DNA from: Symbiodinium natans
Lineage: Eukaryota; Sar; Dinophyceae; Suessiales; Symbiodiniaceae
Reading direction: 5' to 3'
Length of the DNA stretch: 12,475 nt
NCBI GenBank assembly: GCA_905221605.1
Contig: CAJNDS010002118.1
Coordinates: 649,501-661,975 of the forward strand
The first letter of the stretch is position 1. Each line of letters begins with the position of its first letter. This document shows positions 1 to 7,154 of this stretch, in pieces. The notes below the pieces were generated by a model that was not told where the DNA came from, did not search any database, and was given only the letters and a program-made list of their open reading frames with translations. A program made the position numbers and the translations under genes.

Positions 1-82
1 CCCGATGGAAGGCAGAAGAGCTTTGCAGTTTTGGACCTCCTACCCAGCCACACACAGGTGGAGCCGCTAGGTAAAATGGAGG
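1..82. other. Unassigned left edge
   Basis: This stretch precedes the point where similarity to fibre copy B begins (position 83). An open frame from 31 runs through it into the fibre remnant, but its first 18 or so residues do not match the fibre sequence upstream of the equivalent point in copy B. It is therefore foreign sequence joined to a fibre fragment. I recognise no gene or site here. Confidence 0.5.
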
Positions 83-1317
83 TGGCCCCCCTGGCCAGCA
101 CCACGCAGATGGATGCAGCCATTGCTGCAGCTGTGGGCGGCATCGACCTGAGCGCATACGTGCCGTGGACCGGGCTTCAGGCGCCCATCCTGAACGAGAT
201 CGCCATTGCCCTCGCGTCGTATTACACCTCTGCGGAAGTAGACGGGCTGCTCGCAGAAGCGGCAGTCTCCAACGCACCCGCCTGGAGCGGGAACACCACC
301 TGGGAGCTCCTGACCGGGCAGGCCCTCCGGAACCTGCACTTCACCGGCCCCCTGGTGGCCACGCTCCAGAACTCGGGCAACACGCTGCAGATCGAGTGCC
401 AGGCCTACGACCAGAGCGAAACCCTGACCACGGCCGAGATCAACTTGGCCATTTCCGGCGCCATCGACGCCCTGAACGTTTCGCAGTATGCCACGCAGGG
501 CGACATCGACAGCTCCATCAGCTCGGAGCTCGCGAATTAGTTACCGGCGCACTGGATGTGCAGGGCACGCTGACCTCGGGGAGCGTGGAGCTCAGCACGG
601 AGCTGCGGGCGCCCACGGTGCGGGCGAGGCCCACAGACGACTACCTCACATTGACGGACGGCACGCAGGGCACCTACCTCTCTCGAGCCCAGCGTACCTG
701 GAGCTCATCGGTGGCTCCACAGGGGTGCAAGCGCAAGGGGATTTGCAGGTGGTCTCCACCATCAACAGCGGGGACATCACGGCAGAGGTGCTGAACCTCG
801 CGGCCACGGGCAACACGCGGCTCCTGGTGGCCTGCAACGCAGGATCGGGGGAGCTCTCCGCCTCTTCCGCGGGGGGCGTGCAGCTCTACGCCCAGGACCA
901 GGCCATCTTCCTGCGCACGGCGGCAACCGGGCCGGCCAACCTCATCGTGGAATCCAACACGGGTGGGGCCAATGATGGGGAAGTGATCTGCAACTACGGC
1001 TTCCAGAACCTGTCGGACGAGAAGCTGAAGCACAACGTGGAGCCCGCGGAGCTCGAGGAGCTGCAGCAGCTCTTTGACGCCGTGGCCCCAAAATGGTACC
1101 GGCGGACCGAAAGGAGCCAGAAGCGCACATTGGGCTTCATTGCGAATGAAGTGCAGGAGACGGGGCCCGTGGGCCAGGCGCTGTGCGGCTCGTGGACGAG
1201 GAGCTGGGGGAGCTCGTCACACTGGATTACAACCGCATGTGCTGTGTTTTGTGGGGAGTCTGCCAGGGTCTCCAGGCCCGCGTGGAGGCCCTGGAGAAGA
1301 AGCCCAAGAAGAAGTAA
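83..1317 (+). pseudogene. Fibre-like protein with C-terminal S74 chaperone, deleted copy
   Basis: This is a plus-strand copy of the fibre gene seen complete on the minus strand at 8177-11549. It lacks the N-terminal part. Positions 83-539 match 10362-9906, then a 965-bp deletion joins to the equivalent of 8940 and creates a TAG stop at 538-540. A second deletion of 49 bp follows position 680. The 3' part keeps a Peptidase S74 intramolecular chaperone: the SDEKLK motif has Ser at 1013-1015 and Lys five residues later at 1028-1030, matching the Ser/Lys self-cleavage dyad known from endosialidase tail spikes. Near 1170-1185 the frame shifts by -1 and the natural C-terminus, a short coiled-coil-like Lys-rich tail, ends at TAA 1315-1317. 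This is the only copy here with that C-terminal end. A function in host attachment is inferred from the family. With two deletions and a frameshift it cannot make a normal product. Confidence 0.75.
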
Positions 1318-1327
1318 AAATGGCTGA

Positions 1328-1851
1328 GGAGGCAGCCCTCGAGTTCCCAAGCCCCGCAGCCAGGGTCCGAACGACCCGCTGCAAGCGGACCTGGTGCACT
1401 TCAGCCAAAACACCCGGGGCCGGAATCGGTCTGGGCTGGTGGTGACGGACGTCTTTACGCGGGAGGTGGCCACTCAGGCCCTGCCCGACAAGCGAGCCGA
1501 GACCGTGACCCAGGCTGCGGCCGAGATCATCCCGGAGCTGGTGGAGGAGGAGGGCAATTATGTGGTGACCACAGATTTGGGGAACGAGTTCCAGGGCTTG
1601 GAGCAAGCGCTCCCCGACGCAGCCGTGCACCGACAGAAGCGGCCCGAGGACCGCAATGCCACGGCGGTCATAGACCGAGCAATCCAAACGCTCAAGAAGG
1701 ACCTGGCGGGCAGGGCGGCCCGGAAGGGGGGGAGGCTGGGCGGAGAACGTGGAGCAGGTGACGAGCGCATACAACAAGCGCCCGCACGAGGCAGTGCACG
1801 CAGCCCCTGAAGATGTGGAGAAGCAGCCGGCCACCACGTTCCGAGTCTATC
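1328..1851 (+). pseudogene. Retroviral-type (rve) integrase remnant
   Basis: The fold looks like an RNase H-type integrase core. The first Asp is in an ADLVHF motif (1388-1390), the second in TTDLGNEF (1574-1576), and the third acidic position is in a VIDRAIQTLK motif (1673-1675). The spacing is 61 and 32 residues, close to the usual D-D-35-E. The third residue is Asp where the family normally has Glu. The frame is open only from 1328 after a stop at 1325-1327 and has no ATG, so the N-terminal zinc-binding region is missing. A run of seven G (1726-1732) shifts the frame by one; reading resumes with a GGWAENVEQV motif and the typical YNKRPHEAVHAAPEDV tail. Recognisable sequence ends near 1850. 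It starts 10 nt after the fibre stop in the same orientation, which suggests the integrase belonged to the same virus-like element. A Ty3-type retrotransposon source is the main alternative. Confidence 0.72.
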
Positions 1852-2029
1852 TCCTGTTTTCAGCGGTGCTGCTCTGGGGAAAGAGTGAGATGCTTCGTGG
1901 GAAAGGCTGGGCAAGATCCCACGAGCATGTAAGGCAATCACACCCCCACTTCAGGGGCCCAGGGCAGACCGGTGAATGCATCAGGCCTCTCTACCCGCAC
2001 CGCGGGCGGTCTGGCTGGTGCCTGGGGCA
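1852..2029. other. Unassigned spacer between integrase and RNase H remnants
   Basis: No convincing coding sequence is visible. The integrase frame stays open to 2033, but the residues after the FRVY motif no longer resemble an integrase. A pyrimidine-rich stretch ending in CAG near 1850-1862 resembles a splice acceptor but has no supporting context. The junction between the virus-like integrase and the retroelement fragment must lie in or next to this spacer. Confidence 0.4.
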
Positions 2030-2858
2030 CTAGGCTGTATGTGCTGAGACCTGCACTAGGCCAGTGCTCCAATTGCCGTCCGAGGGCCATAGGCTGACCT
2101 CGTGCTCCGACCGAGCTAGGTCGTGCAAATGGACGTGGAATCTGTGGGATTTAGTCGTGCTTGTGAACTTCTGTAGGCGGTTTCGGCTGAGGTCGTCCGC
2201 GTCTGTGTTTTTAACGCCCGGAATATGGCCGACTTCTAGGCTTAGACCCTTAGCGTGAGCCCAGGAGGCTACCTTCTGCAGGAAAAGGCAGAGCGGAAAG
2301 GTGGTAAACAGCTTATTGACCGAAGCTTGCGTAGGGCTGTTGTCACTAAGAGTGGGCAGGCAAAAGCGTAGGCTGGAGCAACCGGTGGCCGCGTATGCCA
2401 TCTGTAACAGAACCCACTGGGCGATTGTTTCGAAGCAGGCTGTATATTGTTGGGCATCCTTCGTGAGGAAAGGCCAGTGAGCGCGAAGCTCTGCTATGGA
2501 CCACTGTTGTGCGAACCAGAAGGTTTGGCTTGATGTGCATAACCAGCCCCCAATCCCAACTTGGGTGCCGTCTGCCATGGCGTCTGCGGCTGATAGGCAT
2601 GGCAGCAGAGGCGGCTGAGCTAGTGGCATGCGGAATTCGTGGGTGAAGCACTGGGCCAGCCAGTGCAGAGCGGCTTTGCTGTCATTGCGTAGAGTGATCT
2701 CCTGCGCGTTTGGGTCAGCGATGCGCACCCATACAGTCTTGTCGGCAGCAGGGATGGGCCAAATATCCGTTTTTGACGACACTGGCTTCCCTTTGACCTC
2801 GATCACCTTGGCTTTGATGGGCAGTTGCAGGTACGAGGCATCTTTCGTGACTCGGCAC
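2030..2858 (-). pseudogene. Retroelement RNase H domain fragment
   Basis: A minus-strand frame of about 275 codons is open from the junction at 2858 to a stop at 2030-2032. It carries the RNase H pattern: Asp in SAADAMADG with a following GIGGWL, Glu in the ACFETIAQW helix, Asp in LSDNSPTQASVNK, and the terminal HIPGVKNTDADDLSR. All four DEDD acidic residues are present. The closing motif is typical of RNase H domains in DIRS-like and Ty3-like retroelements, where the domain follows reverse transcriptase. No reverse transcriptase is present: upstream, the frame runs straight into fibre copy A at 2859. There is no ATG at the start. It is therefore a 5'-truncated fragment of a retroelement polyprotein. 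I cannot choose firmly between DIRS-like and Ty3-like origin. The downstream 40 residues after the DLSR motif are unassigned. Confidence 0.65.
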
Positions 2859-3496
2859 TGGCGATCTTCTGGTCCACGTCCGCGGGCGTGGTGCGCAGGG
2901 CCACCGTGCTGCTGAGGTCGGTGGTCGTGGGCCGGTCCAAAAGAGCCGTCGCTATTTTCTGGTCGACGTCAGCGGCTGTTTGCCGGGCCGCCACGTCGAG
3001 GGCCAGCTGGTCCTGCGTGCTCTTCAGCCCATACGTGGCTGCGACCTGCGCAAGTACTGCGTTGTCGGCACTGGTGATGGCGCTGTTCATGGAAGCGTTG
3101 GTGGGATGATTCGCTAGCTTCAGGTCCACGGAGGCAGGCGTGCTCTTGGAGTTCACGTCCAGCTGCAGCGCGTCGAGTGCGCTTTGGTTCGCCTTCCCCG
3201 CCAGCCCCGTGGTGAGGCTGGTGCTGAGGGTGGTTATGGAGGACTGGTTGGCAGCGATGAGGCCCTCGGCGGCTGCCAAATCGGCGGCCAGCGCATAGGG
3301 TGCGAGGTCAGGAGGCGGTGGGATGGTGGTCAGCTGCCGATTGGAGGCGGTGTTGGCCGCGGTGTCTGTGAGGGGCGTGTAGGCCGTGAGGACCGTGGCG
3401 AGCTGCCCCGCGGAGATGCTGCATCTCGATGGTGGTGATGGGGGTCTGGCCATCGTTCAGGATGTTCCCGGTGATGGTTGACTCAAATAGACTCAT
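2859..3496 (-). pseudogene. Fibre-like protein, N-terminal part only (copy A)
   Basis: The ATG is at 3496, 11 nt after the stop of the capsid gene on the same strand. The first 26 residues (beginning MSLFESTITGN) are in one frame; the continuation, starting ISAGQLATVLTAY, is in another, so the frame breaks near 3418-3422. From there the frame is open to the junction at 2859. The protein is Ala/Thr/Ser/Asp-rich with short alpha-helical repeats, including two ADVDQKIA units, as in coiled fibre shafts. Position 2859 is a sharp breakpoint: the matching copy B continues for more than 2.7 kb of fibre sequence while copy A switches to the RNase H fragment. A is otherwise identical to B here except for one base (2998) and an 11-nt insertion in B. 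The role as a receptor-binding fibre is inferred from the S74 domain of the other copies. Confidence 0.65.
3413..3427. repeat. 15-nt perfect palindrome at the fibre frame break (copy A)
   Basis: GAGATGC and GCATCTC flank a single central base. It lies exactly where the fibre reading frame changes after codon 25-26. The same palindrome is present in copy B at 11466-11480. Confidence 0.7.
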
Positions 3497-3507
3497 GTTT
3501 TACTCTA

Positions 3508-5325
3508 TCAGTCGAGGCTCGACACGCCCGCCGAGCTCAAAGTACAGAGCTGATGTGACAGCATGTGCACAAAACACTGGTCCGCGCGGTCCGCCTCCAT
3601 GTTGCTGAAGCTGAAGCGGCACAGGTCGCCCGAGCGTGTTGAGATGCCGCTCAAAGGATGCTTGGGCACACGCTCCACGGGGAAGGCCGCGATGAACTGC
3701 GTGTTCCCGTAGAGGTTGTCCCGGATGCGCATGTTGCGCAGCTTCGAGTCGTAGGTGCCCGCCAGGATCTCCAAAAAGTGATGCCATTCGGCGATGCTCT
3801 CGTTGGCCGTGCGAGGGTACTGCAGCGCACCCAGCTGCAGCTGGCCCTTGAGGTTCCGGTTTGCATTATTCGCTCCAGGGTACTCGAAATTGTCCACGTG
3901 GTCCTCCGTGGTCTTGTTGAAGGTCACAAAGGCGCCGAGCATTTTCGTGAACGCCCGTGCGACAGTTATGTTATAGCTGGTGGACCCTGCGGGGATGCTG
4001 GAGAGCTGCGTGTGGATGGTCGGGAAGGAGAACACGAGGCTGCGACCACTGGTCATGATCCTCTGGAAGCTCCCGCGGAGGGCGGAGTCGAGGGTCACCT
4101 GAGAGGCATAGAGCTTCACGTTCTCGATGGTGTAGTCCTGGCTGCCGCTGATGTTGCGGGCCCCGTCCGTGGGGTCGGCGAAGGTGATTTGAAGCACGAG
4201 GTTGAGTTCGGGCGGGAGCATTTTGCCGCAATTGAAGATCCCAATGAGATGCGGGCTCATGAGCACGGTGCGGGAGCCCGAGGCCGGGATCTCCTCGGCG
4301 TGGCCCCCGCCGTCCGCCAAAAAGCCCTGGATGTGCCGGTTCAGCCACCACTCCTCGTTTTTCAGGAGGCCATACATGTACGAGCAGCGGTTGTAGTAGG
4401 AGATGTCCTCTATGCGAGTTCCATTGGCGAAGACTTCTATGCGGTCGATGAGGCAGCTGGGGTCCGGCGAGGCGAGCTGCAGCGTGGCTGTGCCGGAGTT
4501 GTTGCGCACCGTGTAGCCCAGCTTGACGGACTCTCCGTCCACGAACGATTGACCGCTGGTCAGGGGAATTCTGCACACGCGGCTCGTGGTCGGCGTGAAG
4601 ACGCTCAAACTCGAAGGGTAATAGACGACATCGGCTCTCGAGGACACATAATTCACGTTGCTCGACTGGAGCTTGTAGTCGAGGCTCTGAACGAACTCAT
4701 CATTGACGGCAGCAGTCACCTGCTCCATACTGTTTACTTGTAGTGAAAGATTCATGCGGCCTCCGGCTCGCTCGCGCTTCGAAGCGCCTCGAACGACGGG
4801 GGCGGTGCGGGGAGCGGGGTTCAAGCCCGTGGAAAAGCGCGTGGGCCTCGCGGGGCGAGCCTGCACTCGCGGGGGCGGCTGTGCCCGCGGCTCCGATTCG
4901 CTTTCCGTGTCCATGCGGTAGACCTGGGGCCTCGGGCGTTGCTCCCGAACCTGAAAGTGCTGCTCAGCCCCAAACTCCTGCATCCCATTCAAGGTCTGGA
5001 TGTCGGGAGCAGAGCTGGGGCGCGAAGCGTCCGTGTCCGTGCCTCCTCCTCCGCCCCAGCCCAAAAGGTGCTCCGCCGCCACCATGCCGCCGTGCAGTGC
5101 CCATGCAGTGCCCACGAGTGCGGCCGCCCCGCCTGCCACGGCCAAGCCCCCCGCCGCTGCTCCCATGCCCGCAGCGGTGCCCAATGCTGCCTCGCCGGGG
5201 CCCTCTGCAGCCGCTGCTGCCTCTGCAGCTCCTGCAGCCGCCTCCGCCGTGGACGCAAAACCTTCCGTGGCCTCGGCCTCGGCCACCTGCTCGCTCATGA
5301 ACTGCTCGATGTCTCGGGCTGCCAT
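3508..5325 (-). CDS. Capsid-like protein with Ala/Gly-rich N-terminal extension (copy A)
   Basis: This is one uninterrupted frame of 605 codons from ATG 5325 to TGA 3508; a longer frame reaches 5385, but 5325 gives the more plausible N-terminus. Residues 1-190 are Ala/Gly-rich with a hydrophobic segment at about 46-80, then acidic and Arg/Pro-rich linkers. Residues 191-605 start at a good internal Met (4755) and look like a beta-rich capsid protein: FVDGESVKLGYTVRNNSG, IDRIEVFANGTRIEDI, a YNRCSYMYGLL stretch and a beta-rich C-terminal half. Order, size (415 residues) and the neighbouring fibre and integrase suggest a double jelly-roll major capsid protein of a Polinton-like virus. This is inference from pattern and context, with no structure or search. 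The N-terminal part may be a separate minor membrane or virion protein fused in frame, or a part removed by processing. It is the least damaged viral gene in the window. Confidence 0.6.
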   Translation of the reverse strand: MAARDIEQFMSEQVAEAEATEGFASTAEAAAGAAEAAAAAEGPGEAALGTAAGMGAAAGGLAVAGGAAALVGTAWALHGGMVAAEHLLGWGGGGGTDTDASRPSSAPDIQTLNGMQEFGAEQHFQVREQRPRPQVYRMDTESESEPRAQPPPRVQARPARPTRFSTGLNPAPRTAPVVRGASKRERAGGRMNLSLQVNSMEQVTAAVNDEFVQSLDYKLQSSNVNYVSSRADVVYYPSSLSVFTPTTSRVCRIPLTSGQSFVDGESVKLGYTVRNNSGTATLQLASPDPSCLIDRIEVFANGTRIEDISYYNRCSYMYGLLKNEEWWLNRHIQGFLADGGGHAEEIPASGSRTVLMSPHLIGIFNCGKMLPPELNLVLQITFADPTDGARNISGSQDYTIENVKLYASQVTLDSALRGSFQRIMTSGRSLVFSFPTIHTQLSSIPAGSTSYNITVARAFTKMLGAFVTFNKTTEDHVDNFEYPGANNANRNLKGQLQLGALQYPRTANESIAEWHHFLEILAGTYDSKLRNMRIRDNLYGNTQFIAAFPVERVPKHPLSGISTRSGDLCRFSFSNMEADRADQCFVHMLSHQLCTLSSAGVSSLD

Positions 5326-5366
5326 CCTCGCGACGGCTACAAGCACAAATTGTTGGTGGACACACA
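5326..5366. other. Head-to-head junction between capsid gene and transposon ORF
   Basis: Only 41 nt separate the start of the minus-strand capsid frame from the ATG of the plus-strand transposon ORF. The GC-rich viral composition gives way to a lower-GC sequence about here, so this is probably the breakpoint of an insertion or rearrangement. I see no terminal inverted repeat and no target-site duplication that I can pair with the other end. Copy B does not reach this point, so the exact breakpoint cannot be placed. Confidence 0.45.
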
Positions 5367-7031
5367 ATGGACCTGGACGTAGCAAACTGTTGTGTTTCCC
5401 TTCTGCAGCAGTTACTCGAAAAAATCAAGCCTGAGCCTCCTCTGCCAGACGATCTCCAAACCTTTTTGAAGGAGCTGAAGACTCAACGAGAGTCGGTCAT
5501 TGAGAGATTAGGCTTCAGCTTCTACGAAGGAAAGCAGATCGTCAACAAGATCCTCAACGGTGGAAGCCTGCCTGAATCTCTCAAAACAAATGAGACTGCG
5601 AAGAGATTGCAGCGCCTTTCACTATACTGCAGATGGATTGCTTGCAATCTATTGCATAAGGATTATATGGCTTTGGCAGAGAACCGCAAGAAGAATTTTC
5701 CTAGCGCCACAATTTTCAGTCTTATGTGGACGTGCGTTGAAGACTGGATACTTGATGTCTGGGCAACTCACGCGATGAAGGCGCAGCCGCCTCACATATC
5801 GCTTCACTTCGATGGCTTGCGCGTGAGCTCCCAAGTCGTTCCCGACGTGAGTGCTTACATAGAAGAATGCCGAGCATATATACTGAAGGAAACAGGGTTC
5901 GACGTGCAGATCGTTCAGAAAACTCACGAGACGGTCCTGCAAAGCATACGCAAGTCAAGCGAGTCGGAAGTATGCATCCGCACTGTGCCATCTCTTTTAA
6001 CAAAGGATGGCAATTGCGTTCCTTGCGCCATGTGGCATGCTTTTCAGTCCGTCAGGTCTGGAGTGGAAGCCCAGGTAAAGAAAGAGTTGGCGCAAGCAAA
6101 AGACTCTGCGATGAAGTACAGAAAATATGGTGCAACTGCTTTGGCGCTTGGCATCAAGCTTTCATCTTGCGTCGGCTTGCCGCCTCCAGCAGTTAAATCT
6201 TTCCTTTTGCACTCAGAAAATGGCGGGCGTCCTCACTGCGTTGCAGTACAGCTCAGCGTCGACAACAGCTATGCGTCTGTGTTCGATGGCTCAACCTATA
6301 GAAGATTACCGTACAGGCGTTTTACAAATGTTGTATGTGGCGGCATTGACTTTGCCACGGTTGCATCATTCTGGCAAACGAAGCCAAAAGAGGAAAGTCG
6401 TGACGAGGCGATTCTTCTCAACTTGCAGGCAGGAGCGAGCCAGGACGACGAATCAGCTGACGACGACACTGTCTTCACACTGGATGATGACGACACGCTG
6501 TGTGTTTCTGATGGCATTCTGGATGCCATGTCCGAGGAGGTTGCGGATGTTATGAGCAAGCTTCCCAAAAAAAGTGTGCAGGCCGATGGACGCAGACTCT
6601 GTCCATTTTGCCCTTTTCGTTCTTTCAAACAGCTTAGACAATTGCGAACTCACATCGCAAAGCATCACACTCGGACGAATCAGTACATATGTTCTGGCAC
6701 GAAGCAGACAAAGATCATCTTGGCGCTGTACGACTTTGCGGCATCACAACAAGTAGAGCAGAAGGTGTATCTGCAGGAAAGCTCCGGGATTCTGCGGAGC
6801 AGTGTGCATCCGGCTTTGAGTTGTACTATCAATCACATCGACAAGCACATCCGCTTGGTACTGAAAGCGACTGGCCCAGTATATGTCAACTTACAAAGTA
6901 TTGGTTATACAGAAACCGTGCGGCGTGTTCGGAACATCTACTACGATCGGACCTTCGCGGATCTTGCAATGCAGGAGATGATCATGCAGCGTGCACAGGA
7001 GTCTCGTGCTGCAGCAAAACACTGTCACTAA
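5367..7031 (+). CDS. Transposon ORF1: cysteine-protease-like and C2H2 zinc-finger protein
   Basis: The frame encodes 554 residues from ATG 5367 to TAA 7029-7031. Residues 1-140 are mainly helical. A PHISLHFDGLRVSS motif lies at 142-155, unassigned but conserved-looking. Residues 214-221 (DGNCVPCA) with His290 in PHCVAVQL and Asp307 in SVFDGST give the order Cys, His, Asp of papain-fold peptidases (OTU or similar); Cys217 would be the nucleophile. Residues 359-378 are strongly acidic. A C2H2 finger follows: Cys412, Cys415, His429, His433. The GC content is clearly lower than in the viral genes. The next ORF is in the same reading frame after two TAA codons and looks like a DDE transposase, so ORF1 probably belongs to the same DNA transposon, either as a partner protein or as the N-terminal half of one spliced protein. 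The family is not recognised. The protease call is inference from a motif pattern only. Confidence 0.55.
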   Translation: MDLDVANCCVSLLQQLLEKIKPEPPLPDDLQTFLKELKTQRESVIERLGFSFYEGKQIVNKILNGGSLPESLKTNETAKRLQRLSLYCRWIACNLLHKDYMALAENRKKNFPSATIFSLMWTCVEDWILDVWATHAMKAQPPHISLHFDGLRVSSQVVPDVSAYIEECRAYILKETGFDVQIVQKTHETVLQSIRKSSESEVCIRTVPSLLTKDGNCVPCAMWHAFQSVRSGVEAQVKKELAQAKDSAMKYRKYGATALALGIKLSSCVGLPPPAVKSFLLHSENGGRPHCVAVQLSVDNSYASVFDGSTYRRLPYRRFTNVVCGGIDFATVASFWQTKPKEESRDEAILLNLQAGASQDDESADDDTVFTLDDDDTLCVSDGILDAMSEEVADVMSKLPKKSVQADGRRLCPFCPFRSFKQLRQLRTHIAKHHTRTNQYICSGTKQTKIILALYDFAASQQVEQKVYLQESSGILRSSVHPALSCTINHIDKHIRLVLKATGPVYVNLQSIGYTETVRRVRNIYYDRTFADLAMQEMIMQRAQESRAAAKHCH

Positions 7032-7154
7032 CGTTGCAAAGCTTTACAACAGTTGCTTCTTTCGCATCTCAATTAAGCTAAGGTAAGAGCTCTTGGTCCT
7101 CGCTTTCATATATCAGCGCATGCGAACGGCAACAAACTTTCCTCTCTTCTGCCC
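7032..7154 (+). other. Interval between transposon ORFs, possible intron
   Basis: The two ORFs share a reading frame. TAA codons at 7029-7031 and 7074-7076 separate them and the frame is open again from 7077. A pyrimidine/AT-rich stretch ending TATATCAG at 7108-7115 resembles a 3' splice site, and AAGGTAAGAG at 7079-7088 resembles a 5' splice site, but that donor lies after both stops and so cannot remove them. An upstream donor before 7029 would be needed. Without transcript data this could equally be two genes or a pseudogenised reading frame. Confidence 0.3.

Larger units (their letters stand above)
2859..4422 (-). repeat. Long direct repeat, copy A
   Basis: The segment matches 10901-12475 with a constant offset of 8053 (8042 left of the 11-nt insertion). 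By eye the only differences are the base at 2998 (G here, C at 11040) and the 11-nt insertion in copy B. It covers the fibre N-terminus and the C-terminal half of the capsid gene. The match stops at 4422 only because the window ends. Confidence 0.9.

Noticed and set aside
3658-4743. Plus-strand open frame of 361 codons opposite the capsid gene
   Set aside because: It is antisense to the capsid frame, has no recognisable domain, and long antisense frames are expected where third positions are GC-rich.
4743-5382. Plus-strand Pro/Ala/Arg-rich frames over the capsid N-terminal extension
   Set aside because: They mirror the Ala/Gly-rich coding strand; all frames are open there because of composition.
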